A stretch of DNA of 64,000 nucleotides from Brachionus manjavacas (lineage: Eukaryota; Rotifera; Eurotatoria; Ploima; Brachionidae). Where the stretch lies: assembly GCA_019054805.1 (NCBI GenBank), contig JAHQIY010000010.1:1843501-1907500 (forward strand). The letters run 5' to 3'. The notes under the pieces are model-generated. The model did not search any database. It was not told the origin of the DNA and saw nothing but the letters and a program-made list of their open reading frames with translations. Within the stretch, counting starts at the first letter, position 1, and every line of letters starts with the position of its first letter. This document shows, in pieces, positions 55,020 through 64,000 of the stretch. The translations under genes were made by a program, and so were the position numbers.

Positions 55020-55396
55020 TTAAGTACAAATTCGTATAAAAGGTATACAACGATTGGACAGACATTCACTTTTGGTTGAGCATCTTTGACCCTTTCCTTT
55101 GAAAAAATCTATTACTAAATAAAAAACTTTAAAACTTTAGTTTTACCTTTTTTGGGTACACATTCAGATGCTATTATTTTCAAGCCGCGGTCGCGACAAT
55201 AATGGTCACGACCGACTTTAAGACAGTCACGGTTCAAACGGCATTTTACAGAGGCGCATCGATTCTTGGCACAACGAGCCGACATGCATTCCTCGCTAAA
55301 TTCACAAGACTCAGTCAGTCGTCTATACTGACCCAGTGCTAAATCGCTTAGGAGCATATAAGTCACAATAACACAAAAAATTTGCTTGATCTTCAT
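55020..55396 (-). CDS. secreted Cys-rich protein 1 (2 exons)
   Basis: Exon 1 is 55396-55147 and exon 2 is 55096-55020, with a 50-nt intron (GTAAAAC...TTTTTTCAAAG). The splice joins VPKKG to KGQRCSTKSECLSNRCI, giving 108 residues. Read without splicing, the frame runs on to KTKVLKFFI and misses the last Cys pair-set. Residues 1-22 are a signal peptide (ending ALGQ). The mature part has repeated CxxxxxCxxxxC units: CEFSEECMSARCAKNRC, CRLNRDCLKVGRDHYC, C...C in exon 2. This resembles dickkopf- or colipase-like disulphide folds, but I do not recognise a named family. It is a tandem paralogue of the gene at 55480-55803 and shares its Cys pattern with the C terminus of the His-rich protein at 40700. 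Confidence 0.8.
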
Positions 55397-55479
55397 TTTT
55401 ATTTTAAAAAATTAAATAAAATGACTTGGAATTATCTTTATTTATTTATAAAATTTAAGCTGACAATTTTGTCTTTTTT

Positions 55480-55803
55480 TCAGGTGCATCTTCTTATAAT
55501 GGGAATACAGCGGTTGGATAAGCACTGGCGATCTCGACTACATTTTTGTCCCTTGCCACGTTTTGGCACGCATTCCGACCTAAATATTTTGAAAAATCCT
55601 CTTCTCCTGCAGTAATGGTCAAAAAGTCCTGCTTGCAAACAATCCTTGTCATTTCGACACTTTAACGGAGCACATCGGCCTTTAACACAATTACGAGATC
55701 TACACTCTTCATTTGCTTTGCAACTTTCAAAGTTCATTTTGTTCTGTGAATGAACTAAAGTGGCCAAGACAATCAAAAAAATTAGACAAATTTGTTTATT
55801 CAT
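55480..55803 (-). CDS. secreted Cys-rich protein 2 (intronless)
   Basis: I choose ATG 55803 (MNKQICLIFLIVLATLVHSQ), which gives a clean signal peptide; the in-frame ATG at 55830 would put charged residues before it. The product has 107 residues. The mature protein has the same Cys layout as its neighbour: CKANEECRSRNCVKGRC, CRNDKDCLQAGLFDHYC, ECVPKRGKGQKC, CLSNRCIPIIRRCT. It is about 85 bp upstream of its paralogue in the same direction. It lacks the intron that splits the neighbour at VPKKG/KGQ, so one gene lost or gained an intron after duplication. Extracellular role unknown. Confidence 0.85.
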   Translation of the reverse strand: MNKQICLIFLIVLATLVHSQNKMNFESCKANEECRSRNCVKGRCAPLKCRNDKDCLQAGLFDHYCRRRGFFKIFRSECVPKRGKGQKCSRDRQCLSNRCIPIIRRCT

Positions 55804-56374
55804 TTTAAATTCAAATAAACAAAAAGGCAATATTTTATTTATTTAAACAAAAGCAGTGTTCTGGAATTTATCTAGATAATTTTAGACACTCATAAATTTG
55901 GTTTTTGGGATAAATTTTTGCAAAAAGTTATTTGAATTTATGTGAATGAAAAAAAGCATAAATATGTTGAAAAAAATCGTATCAGGTGAAATGAGCAAGT
56001 GCCAGAAATGATTACAAAAATAGCAATTAGTTTAAATTAGATTAAATGGAACGTTTGAAACAGCATTTATTTAAAAAGCAATAACTTTTAATTACTCTAC
56101 ATCACAGTATTATAAAACTAAAAATTTAATTATTTAAAAATATAGCTTATTAAAATTATTTTCTTTTTTCGCATGGATCACATTTTTAATGTTTTTAATC
56201 TTTATCACCAAATTTGAACACAATAGGCCAAATTTTTTATTTTTTCGCCAAATGTTAAATAAGATGGGTCCATCTGGTTATGCTATCAACTGATAACATA
56301 TTTTGTTATCAAACTGGTCACCTCCGGTTTTGTTATCATGTTGATAACAAAAAATGTTATCAGGAAAAAATATT
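55804..56374. other. intergenic DNA with TGATAACA dyads
   Basis: No gene. At 56275-56362 GTTATCA/TGATAAC words form several palindromes such as GTTATCATGTTGATAAC. Confidence 0.55.
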
Positions 56375-57056
56375 CCCAAAAAATTTTTAAATATAATATT
56401 TTAATAAATTAGTGATCATTACAAAAATTATTTAAAAAAATTTTTTATCCAAAAAAATATAAAAATGTAAAAGTTAATCTAGTTTTTTTTTATTATTATT
56501 TATTTTTTATTATTATTATTTTGTTATCATGTTACCAAACATGATAACAAAATAAGTTTAATGTTAACATAATATTTTAAACGATAACATAAAATTTTAG
56601 AACTTGGCTTAAGAATAGATTAAAAAAATCGAAAAAAATCAAAAAGTCACAATAGAAACATGAAAGTTGACGTGTACGAATCAACACAATGTAAAGTTTA
56701 CCAAAGTTTGTTAGAACTTGGCTTAGTTCTTTCACCAAGAAAATGTGGCAATCCCAACAAAAAACATGAAGAAGTTATGTCGTCATATCTTCATAGTAGA
56801 AATAAGGAAGCAAAAAACTTGTTATTTTATTAATCAAGCGCGTTTTAAGTGATAAGAGAGATCCAACTCCATGTCCTGATTGTGGGAAATATATGGAAGA
56901 CCCTCGTGGCTTAAAATTGCATATGTCCCGTCCTCATAAAAAAAAAACTAGATTAACTTTTACATTTTTATATTTTTTTTGAAAAAAAATTTTTTTTAAA
57001 TAATTTTTGTAATGATAACTAAATTATTAAAATATATTTATTTAAAATTTTTTTGG
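56375..57056. mobile_element. fold-back element with about 115-bp arms
   Basis: Left arm 56375-56491 and right arm 56939-57056 are inverted copies of each other, sharing for example ATCATTACAAAAATTATTTA and TGTAAAAGTTAATCTAGTTT. The 450-bp centre holds a broken zinc-finger sequence and further GTTATCA palindromes (56520-56600). Probably a non-autonomous DNA transposon or a recombination-made fold-back. Confidence 0.75.
56660..56940 (+). pseudogene. C2H2 zinc-finger remnant inside the fold-back element
   Basis: One frame opens MKVDVYESTQCKVYQSLLEL (56660) and stops after about 57 codons. Another gives RDPTPCPDCGKYMEDPRGLK followed by LHMSRPHK (about 56860-56940), a canonical C-x2-C-x12-H-x4-H finger. 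Such single fingers occur at the N terminus of R2-like LINEs and in other mobile proteins; the parent cannot be fixed. Confidence 0.6.
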
Positions 57057-57144
57057 TAAAATTTTACCCAATAAAATTTCTCAATTATTAAAATTTTACA
57101 TCTTAATAATTGAGCATTTACATATTACGCATCTTAATATTAAA

Positions 57145-57411
57145 AAATTATTAAACACAGAACACGCTTTCACCCTAGCCAACTGGAGCATCGGACCCGA
57201 GGCCCCCATCTCTCTCAACATCGAACCAAATTACCAAAAGCAGTTCTCCACGACACTCTTCTTCCTCTTCAACCATTATTATCATCTTTTAATTAATTTT
57301 TTACTGACAAAATGAATTTAACTGATTAAGTGTACATGCCACAGTTACCATAGATGGGATCCTACTGTTTCCCATCTTCGTAAGTCTAGCTTACTAGCTT
57401 GTTGTAACTTA
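57145..57411 (+). pseudogene. retroelement 3' end: ORF tail, hairpin
   Basis: A short open frame ends with TLANWSIGPEAPISLNIEPN and a TGA at 57313-57315; its GC-rich codons contrast with the flanks. After a short untranslated part, GATGGG...CCCATC (about 57353-57380) forms a hairpin before the (ATT)n tail. This is the layout of a LINE 3' end. The protein family is not recognised. Confidence 0.5.
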
Positions 57412-57412
57412 A

Positions 57413-57474
<62 letters not shown>
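57412..57474 (+). repeat. (ATT)n microsatellite, about 21 units
   Basis: Uninterrupted ATT triplets, probably the tail of the retroelement just upstream. Confidence 0.95.
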
Positions 57475-57475
<1 letters not shown>

Positions 57476-57832
57476 AACACTAAATAAAAGAAATACAATT
57501 ATTGACACTTTTTCTTTAAAAATGAAAGTTAAATACTGTTAACGTTTGAAAACATGTTTAATTTGGACTTCATTTTCCTTAGTGATTCTTAAATTAGTAT
57601 CTTAGGATAGTTATTATACTTAAATTGTCACTGGTTGCCATATAAGATTAAAATATATAAAAAGAGTCATGTTATATTTTGTTGTGGTTGTTGTATTTTT
57701 CTTGGTTAATAAAGATTTTAAATCTAAATCAGTCTCTGAACATTTTTTATTTATAATAAACCTCCTTTAAGGAGAAGTAAAAAATTAAAGATAAGTTCAC
57801 GAAATTCAAAACTTTAGTTCTATCTGAATTTC

Positions 57833-57874
57833 ACATTTTTGACTCAAAATTCGGTTTTTGAGTCAAAAATGTGG
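57833..57874. repeat. perfect 18-bp stem-loop
   Basis: CACATTTTTGACTCAAAA pairs perfectly with 57857-57874 across the 6-nt loop TTCGGT. It sits at the junction of the outer and inner inverted repeats. Confidence 0.95.
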
Positions 57875-58771
57875 CGTTTTTTGTTGTCTAAAAATAGGAA
57901 AAAATGTGTTTTTTATGGTTTAAATCGTATCTCCTCCGAGGGATCAAAATGACTTGATTTTTTTTTATTTAAATCTAGACAAAATTCTGAACAATTCTAT
58001 GGTTTTACTTTTTTATTTTATTGCTTTATTTTTCTTAAAAAATCTCTTCAATCATGTGATTTTTAACAAATTAGTATATTAATATTCTATTGATATTTTT
58101 TTTCTAAATTTTACTAAAAACTTATCTAAGTATAAATAAAATTTCGTGAAAAATGCCTAAAAAATCAAAATATAATCAATCTCGTGTTAGTAACCTTGGA
58201 GTTTTCGGCCAAAAAAAATTAATTGAAGAGGAAGAAGATGAAAATGATCATTTGGAAATAGACGTTGAACCCGACATAAATAATAATTACCATGATTTTT
58301 TTACTTCCGAATCTGAAGAATCCTATAGAAGGTCTTTGGTGTTATTTAAAACAGCATATTAGAGCAAAAACAAATCAGACATTTCCAAGAATGATGGAGC
58401 TTTTAACCGAAGCAAAAGAAAAGAATTTGGGTTCTGAGCTTTCAAAAAAAAATAATTAGACGATTTTGGTGGTGTTTAGTAGGTTACAATAGTGGTGCGA
58501 CATACGGTCAAGTCCTTAAAGCATATTTTTCAGGAAAATCGAAAAAAACAGTAGTTGAGCACCTAAAAATATCGAATTCTTTAGTTTAATCTAAAAATTA
58601 AAAAAAAAATAATTCAAATTTGACATATTTGTTAAAAATCACATGATTGAAGAGATTTTTTAAGAAAAATAAAGCAATAAAATAAAAAAGTAAAACCATA
58701 GAATTGTTCAGGATTTTGTCTAGATTTAAAAAAACATTTTTTTCCTTTTTTTAGACAACAAAACCGCCAAA
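57873..58771. mobile_element. DNA transposon with long (>100-bp) inverted repeats
   Basis: 57969-58072 and 58628-58729 are near-identical reverse complements (for example AATTCTATGGTTTTACTTTT). The homology resumes further out at TTTTGTTGTCTAAAAA (57880) and its complement near 58755-58770. The left arm carries an extra ~60 nt. The inside has a short frame (58153-58362) and broken coding sequence. Confidence 0.75.
58153..58362 (+). CDS. short transposon-encoded frame (69 codons)
   Basis: ATG 58153 opens MPKKSKYNQSRVSNLGVFGQ, followed by an acidic run (EEEEDENDHLEIDVEPD) and a stop. After it, in another frame, RRFWWCLVGYNSGATYGQVL and SKKTVVEHLKIS (about 58455-58575) look like remains of the same protein. 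It starts just inside the left inverted repeat, so it is most likely the N terminus of the element's transposase. I cannot name the superfamily. Confidence 0.5.
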   Translation: MPKKSKYNQSRVSNLGVFGQKKLIEEEEDENDHLEIDVEPDINNNYHDFFTSESEESYRRSLVLFKTAY

Positions 58772-58846
58772 CCCTTTTTTTTTTCTAAATTACATTAGCA
58801 TGTAGAGAATTTTATGCTCTTTCAGAATATATATACTTTTTTAGTA

Positions 58847-60071
58847 GCTAAAAGCTAAAAGATATGGCATAATTGACGTGGAAAGATTAACAATTAACAA
58901 TGAGAACAGAACAAATAAACTTAAGGCGAATGTTAAATCTATACCAGAATTCATTAGCCTCATAAAAAATGGATTGTATCTAGACCAGACTTCTAAAAGA
59001 CACACTATTCAACCTAATATGTTCTACTGCAAACCATGTACTAACTGCGGGTCTATAACGCATAGAGACAAAGAATGTAAAGCTGCTTCAAAATGTTTGA
59101 GATGTGCCTCGTCAGATCACAAAATATCCAATTGCAAGGTAGAAGAGCCGAAATGTATTAACTGTGGTAAGGGTCATATCTGCTTTAGCGAACTGTGTGA
59201 CGCCTTGAATGAGAAGACGTTTAATATGAACAAATACCTGATAGAATTGCTTGTTGGTGAAAAAGTGGTCGAGAATAAAAATGCATTGTTGAAAACACCG
59301 AGAATGATAAAAGACGTGCAGATGCCACCGGTAATGGATGAGGACCTCTTAGAAAGAAAAATAAAAGAGCTTACACAAAATAGTAGAGATGAGATCAGAC
59401 AACTATTTACTCGAATTGAAAAGGTTGAAAAATTACAAAATGATCTTGCTGAAACAGTAAAGAAGCAGAATGAAAAGTTGAGCAAAGACATACAAATAGT
59501 GAAGGCGGATATTGAAAATGTTAAAAAGGACGTGATGAATAATGTAAATGAATTAAAAAAAAGTAACGAAGAAGGACATAAGGACACAAAAGACATTTTA
59601 AAGTCAATTATTGAAATGATGAAAGCAAATTCATCCATTAATACAAATGGAACAATTAGCTTACCCAACTCGTTACATAATCAATAGCAATCAAAGATAA
59701 GATCTCACCAAGCCAGTACGAACAATCTTAAAATCATAACTCTAAACACTTGTGGGATCTCTAATAACTGTTCGTATATTAATGCACTCCTAGTCGAAAA
59801 TGACTTGATACTACTACAAGAAGAAGAACTTTTCAAATGGCTCAGATTTGACAGAGATAACTGATTAGACAAAATACTTTTATACACACTTTTATTCGTT
59901 TAAATTGTATATAGGACTATAATGATTTATTTTGATTTTTTTTTTTTTTTTATAATAACATACTTTTTACAAATTTTTGTTTTAAACCTAGGTAAGCTAT
60001 TTTTAACAGCATATCTAGGATATCAATGACCGGCAAGCGGTCTTTCGTCAAATAAAATAAATAAATAAAAA
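58847..60071 (+). mobile_element. LINE insertion, 5'-truncated and internally deleted, 16-bp TSD
   Basis: ATATACTTTTTTAGTA flanks the insert on both sides (58831-58846 and 60072-60087), a perfect 16-bp target duplication. Inside are an ORF1 without its start (58848-59687), the first part of an endonuclease (IITLNTCGISN, about 59730) and then directly a 3' untranslated region ending GGCAAGCGGTCTTTCGTC and an AAATAAATAAATAAA tail. Endonuclease and RT cores are deleted. Confidence 0.92.
58848..59687 (+). pseudogene. LINE ORF1 with three zinc knuckles and coiled coil
   Basis: The frame is open from the insertion point (RYGIIDVERLTINNENR) without an ATG, so it is 5'-truncated. A retroviral-type knuckle array follows: CTNCGSITHRDKEC, CLRCASSDHKISNC and CINCGKGHICFSELC. 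A long Lys/Glu-rich coiled coil then runs from about residue 155 to 250 (for example VKKQNEKLSKDIQIVKADIE). The frame ends SLPNSLHNQ. ORF1 proteins bind LINE RNA and act as nucleic-acid chaperones; this layout is that of jockey/CR1/I-type ORF1. Confidence 0.85.
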
Positions 60072-60242
60072 ATATACTTTTTTAGTATATTTAAGTTTTA
60101 TCTTTGAGATTTTGAGTCTTAAAGAACAACAACTTTTTAAAGGGTCTGCTATTAATTTTTTTTGGTGTTTTTGAGGGCGTAGATTACGAATTTTGAGTCA
60201 AAAATGTGAAATTCAGATAGAACTAAAGTTTTGAATTTCGTA

Positions 60243-61373
60243 AACTTTGCCACATACAAAAAAAAAAATATCAGAAATAAAGATTCTTCAAAGTATGCTA
60301 AATCATGCACAGAGGACCAAAAAGAAACAGTCTTCAATCAGGAAGACCTGATAAGGTTTTTAAGGAGATTTTTAAAGATCGTAGACTTTATATTGTTAAG
60401 ACACAATTTGATGGAGTCTGATAAACCATCGCTGGAGTTAAGTCCCTTTTTCAATTCTGAAGTCGAGACGAGTTGTTTTTGATAAAGTATATATCTCTAC
60501 CAAGATAAGAAACGAGAAAGTAAATATCTAGTTCAAAGGATTTAATTCTACAGTTAGGAGATGATTGAAAGTTGAGACACATACACTCAAAAATATAAGA
60601 TGTGAGGCTATCATATCTAAGATTGCTGATAAAAGAGAGTTTAGAAAAAGCATTATTACCTATGACTAAAAGAGGACTCCGAATACGCTCTACAAGACAA
60701 GATAGCGGTCCGTAAATTACTAGAATCAAAAATATCCTTTTGAACGAAAAATTTTGGTACAAAAAAAATTGATCCAAAATTTTTTTTGCTTTTTAAAATT
60801 GAATAAATAAATAAACTTATTTTTTTTTATTTTCGGCCCATTTATTCTCTCACAAATGAAACTTTTAGGGTTAAGTTACTGAAAATATTTCTGAACTATT
60901 TCTGAAATATTTTTTAATATTTTAAAAAAATCTAGCAAATTCTTTCTTAAATTAAAATTCGTGTTTATTTGAAAGAAAACGTTGGTATTTAGTTACCATA
61001 AAATATGGTGAATTTAGCTAAATTCAATTGTGTATTTTTTGATTTAAAAAAACGGCTATTGCCTACTGACTGGCCATTAACTTTTTAAAAAGGAAAAGAA
61101 GAGTCTGTACAATCTTTGTATATATTTTAAATACATTTAAAATAAACAATTTTAAAAAATCTGATTTTTTTTTCGAAACTCGGACATTATCAATCGTGAC
61201 AATTGTCAACGACATTAAAAAAAATTAATAAACGACATCTAAGTTTATCATATATTTATTTATACCATATAATCTTTTTCTGGATTAAAGTTAACTTAAA
61301 AAATAGGTTAAACAAAATGTCTATTTAAATAAAAAACCTGTGTGCAAAATAAATCATTTAAGTTTAATTGATC
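60243..61373. other. intergenic DNA, unclear short frames
   Basis: Frames at 60231-60482 (+) and 60451-60777 (-) read protein-like (for example SPNCRIKSFELDIYFLVSYL) but I recognise neither. GAATAAATAAATAAACTT at about 60800 may be a LINE tail. 60850-61360 is AT-rich upstream DNA of the channel gene. Confidence 0.4.
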
Positions 61374-62876
61374 ATGTCAAAATTTTTATTTGAAAATAAG
61401 AATTTTGTTCCGGACTGTGTTAACATGACTAATATTAAAGCGGTCTGTGACGAGCCATCAACAGACTCGGCGCAAAATCTCGGAAAAGAGTTCATAAAAT
61501 CGATCAAAAAGATGAAGTCTGCTGCAAAACCAAAAATTGTCATCACTCAAGACTCTGACACCAATAGTTGTGAAAATCAAGCAGTAAATCAAAATGCATT
61601 ATTGACTGTAAATGTTGGCACCGAGAGGTCAGAAGTTACCAAATGTGGCCTGTCACCAGGCGAATATTCAAACGCTTCTTCTATTAGTGCCGCGATAATG
61701 TGCCAAAATTTGATGAGCGAAAATGAGTCCAGAGCTCACTTTGGCCATTATCTGGTGGAAACTAGAATGGTTATTTTAAAAATAGGAGACATAGACACTT
61801 TGAATGAGAAGTTTTGTGCCGAGGCGTTTATAGAAGCTATTTGGATTGATTTTAATTTAGATTGTGGTCAAAAATATGACCCGGACAAAGACTGGAACCC
61901 CAAACTACATGTTCTCAATTGCCTGGGCGAGCTAAAGCAACAAGTTTGGCACAGTCAATACTCTATAAAAGAATACGAAGACTCAGAAAAAGAGAAATCA
62001 AACGAAAAGCCATTCATTGTAGAAAATAACTACATGTATTTTTACAACAAAGGTTTCAAGCAGATTAACTTTGGTTTTTTTGAAAAAGCAAGTGTGATTG
62101 TGGAACGAAGGCGAATAAATGGACAATTTTGGCAAACTTTGGATCTCAAGAATTTTCCTGCTGACGTTCAAAACTTGACCATAACTGTGAGCAGCTTGAG
62201 ACAGGCTAGTGAAATTAACTTGTACCAGTCGAAAGAAAAGCCCAGTTCGGTTAACATAAAAGCATTTGTTGACTCGCAAGAGTGGAAGTTGTACAACCAT
62301 ATAACAGTGAGTGAATACTTGAGGGATAGCATTCTTTCGGTGGAAACCTTTCCAGCCATTGACATCACCATTAATGTGGCTCGCAAGCCAACTTTTTACT
62401 ACTGGAACGCGTTTTTTTTGGTTTTCCTAATAACAATGGCCAGTCTGAGCATATTTTCTATCCGATGTCATCTGAATCAAAATCGCATACAAACAACTTG
62501 TACTCTTTTGTTGACATCGGTCACTTTTAAGTGGATTACAAACAGATCGCTTCCGACTGTTTCGTACATGACCTCGCTGGACAAGTACTCAATTGCTTGC
62601 ATGCTGTTGCTGTGTGCCCAATGTTTGTGGCATGCTATCTCAAGTTCCATGCTAGAAATAGAGCAAAAATGCGACTATCCATTTGCCATGTATGACCATA
62701 TTGCTTTTTTGTTCTTCTGTTCTGTATTTAGTCTAATTCAAGTGGTTTTTTTTGTATGGTTGTTCAAGAATGCATATAGGAGGAGAAGACTCCTTAATAG
62801 ACAAGAAATTGACTATGCCAATGAGCTAAAAGGTAAAAGATCGACGCGTTTAAAGTCAATGCTTTACGGGATATAA
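61374..62876 (+). CDS. pentameric ligand-gated ion channel subunit lacking the Cys-loop
   Basis: The first ATG is 61374 (MSKFLFENK), giving 500 residues in one exon. There is no obvious signal peptide; a long polar N-terminal region (to about residue 125) precedes the ligand-binding domain. Family marks: VETRMVILKIGDIDTLNEKF at about 128-147, and VIVERRRINGQFWQTLDLKN leading to the FPADVQ motif at 261-266. In classical receptors that motif is followed by the first Cys of the Cys-loop; here the next residue is Asn and no C-x13-C is present. Four membrane segments follow: M1 about 341-362 (YYWNAFFLVFLIT), M2 about 370-388 (RIQTTCTLLLTSVTFKWI), M3 about 402-423 (LDKYSIACMLLL) and M4 about 442-464. 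TVSYMTSLDKY before M3 is the usual LP-x-VSY-x-T-x-x-D-K signature. Ligand and ion are unknown; receptors of this kind occur in rotifers, molluscs and others. Confidence 0.85.
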   Translation: MSKFLFENKNFVPDCVNMTNIKAVCDEPSTDSAQNLGKEFIKSIKKMKSAAKPKIVITQDSDTNSCENQAVNQNALLTVNVGTERSEVTKCGLSPGEYSNASSISAAIMCQNLMSENESRAHFGHYLVETRMVILKIGDIDTLNEKFCAEAFIEAIWIDFNLDCGQKYDPDKDWNPKLHVLNCLGELKQQVWHSQYSIKEYEDSEKEKSNEKPFIVENNYMYFYNKGFKQINFGFFEKASVIVERRRINGQFWQTLDLKNFPADVQNLTITVSSLRQASEINLYQSKEKPSSVNIKAFVDSQEWKLYNHITVSEYLRDSILSVETFPAIDITINVARKPTFYYWNAFFLVFLITMASLSIFSIRCHLNQNRIQTTCTLLLTSVTFKWITNRSLPTVSYMTSLDKYSIACMLLLCAQCLWHAISSSMLEIEQKCDYPFAMYDHIAFLFFCSVFSLIQVVFFVWLFKNAYRRRRLLNRQEIDYANELKGKRSTRLKSMLYGI

Positions 62877-63051
62877 TCATTATATTTGGATTATTTACTA
62901 GGATATTTTTTTCAATAAAATTTAAAAAAATTTCCTTTTTTAGATTTTTTAAGGTAGCTTTATTGAATGATATCTTTTAAAGTCAACACCGGTCAAGATT
63001 GTTGCACCGAGTGTATCACAAAAATATGTTAAAATATAAAATTATTTTCTA

Positions 63052-64000
63052 CTGTATGTCTAGAAAGTTTAGAACATTGCTAAAAAATTTAAAAAATTTT
63101 TTTTTAGGTGTAAAAATCTAAAATTAAAATCGATTTACATATAATGTTAACTATACCATCTTAAAGATAATTTTATTAGCTTTCTTTTGATATATAGAAA
63201 AAATTCTGAACACTCCAGAACCCATTTAAATAAAAACATATAAAATTGTCTACAAAGTTTAGAACAATTATTTTATCCTAAAATTTTACCACACCTTGAC
63301 AATCCCTGGCCATTTTTTTTCACACAATGCTTGGAATGTCTTTTCATACTGTTTGCTTGCACTTTGTATGCTTGATTTATTATTTTTTGATTTTAAAATC
63401 GGTAATTTTATTGAGTTGTACCATTTTGGCGTTTTTTCCATAAAAATGGGCAAAAAAAAAAGTATCTGAGGCTCAAAGGTGGCAAATAATTGGTCTATTG
63501 AAAGATAAGACCAAATCTCAATGATCTTGGAGCAGTTTCTAGAAAATGTGTGATTAAAACAAAGCGCAATTATGAGAAGACATCCGTGGTCAAAGAATTA
63601 CCAAGGTCTAGTAGACCCCGAAAGTTTACCAGTCGAGATGAGTCCTACATTTTTAGAAAGGTCAGAATCAATCCTACAACAAGCTATAGACAGCTAGCCT
63701 CTGATTTTAGTTCTAAATTTCCAAATGTTACTGTTTGTAAAGACACTGTAAGAAAAGTTCTATTAAACAAAAAAATAGCCTGGAACACCCTGGAAATAAC
63801 TTATTACCTACCAATTGATATTTTTTGATCAGAGTTAATACTGGTTTTTTCAGCAGGATGGCGCTAGTGCACATACTGCTTATTCCGTTCTAGATTGTTT
63901 TCAGCAAAACAAATAACAGTTCTCACCTGGTGCCCAAGATCACCTGATCTCAATCCAATAGAGATATTATGGTCATATATTGACCACAAAATGGTCAATA
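63052..64000 (+). mobile_element. Tc1-type element, left part, broken transposase
   Basis: The left end near 63052 has TGTATGTCTAGAAAGTTTAG, and a second, similar ATTGTCTACAAAGTTTAGAA lies at about 63245. This double arrangement resembles the IR/DR ends of some Tc1 elements. The transposase relic starts near 63446 (VSEAQRWQIIGLLKDKTKSQ), continues with KELPRSSRPRKFTSRDESYI and NPTTSYRQLASDFSSKFPNV (63550-63780, paired HTH domain). After a large deletion it resumes with FQQDGASAHTAYSVLDCFQQ (about 63853-63910), the second catalytic Asp region, then HLISIQ (a decayed SPDLNP/IE motif). Stops and frameshifts are present. The right end lies beyond the window. Confidence 0.85.

Larger units (their letters stand above)
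57799..60242. mobile_element. composite inverted-repeat element
   Basis: The 54-56 bp at 57799-57854 recur as an identical reverse complement at 60187-60242 (outer word GAAATTCAAAACTTTAGTTC). Between them lie a shorter element with its own long inverted repeats (57873-58771) and a LINE insertion (58847-60071). The layout fits one long-TIR transposon split by a LINE, or two nested transposons. Confidence 0.7.

Noticed and set aside
59174-59668. 164-codon minus-strand frame
   Set aside because: Antisense shadow of the LINE ORF1 coiled coil.
60451-60777. 108-codon minus-strand frame
   Set aside because: Protein-like composition, but no motif or homologue recognised; noted only under the intergenic entry.

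Overview
The window is a very AT-rich piece of an invertebrate animal nuclear genome. It holds few host genes and is packed with decayed and nested transposable elements. Eukaryotic signs are two short GT-AG introns (66 and 50 nt), a ZC3H15 (DFRP1) orthologue, a core-1 galactosyltransferase, a GT92 glycosyltransferase, a pentameric ligand-gated channel, small secreted Cys-rich proteins, and many non-LTR, Ty3/Gypsy, hAT, MULE, pogo and Tc1/mariner relics. Size, composition, intron length and acceptor-like AGs just before start codons fit a rotifer such as Brachionus, but the species is my inference.

Layout. 1-1157 (-): 5' part of a multi-pass membrane protein running off the left edge. 1.2-9.7 kb: almost featureless AT-rich DNA with one long inverted repeat. 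9.7-12.4 kb: MULE transposase relic split by a TTAA-flanked MITE, then a LINE relic. 16.06-17.2 kb (+): two-exon C1GALT1-like gene. 17.4-30.3 kb: MITEs (one with a hexamer array), LINE RT pieces, a SINE, a four-copy minisatellite, and hAT and pogo transposase relics. 30.6-35.5 kb (-): broken Ty3/Gypsy element with one LTR. 35.6-37.2 kb (+): GT92 gene. 37.9-39.4 kb: LINE tail, pogo end, SINE, GTCAAAT cluster. 40.7-41.4 kb (+): secreted His/Tyr/Lys-rich protein. 41.8-42.5 kb: GC-rich retroelement RNase H fragment. 43.0-45.3 kb: mariner-type element with a second transposon inside. 48.7-49.0 kb: hAT MITE with a perfect 8-bp duplication splitting an open frame. 49.9-51.1 kb (-): ZC3H15. 52.8-54.0 kb: LINE RT and SWIM relics. 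55.0-55.8 kb (-): two tandem Cys-rich secreted proteins. 56.4-60.2 kb: nested inverted-repeat elements and a LINE with a 16-bp target duplication. 61.4-62.9 kb (+): Cys-loop-less ligand-gated channel. 63.05 kb to the end: Tc1-type relic.

The host genes do not form a pathway. Two are Golgi-type glycosyltransferases, three encode secreted proteins sharing a Cys-rich domain, one is a translation/GTPase cofactor and one is a receptor channel. The strongest structural evidence lies in the nested insertions: three have target duplications, and in two of these removing the insert plus one duplication restores an open frame. I did not find a coherent new multi-gene system. The best candidates for novelty are the His-rich/Cys-rich secreted family, the hexamer-array MITE and the piggyBac-like MITE family with a third internal terminus.
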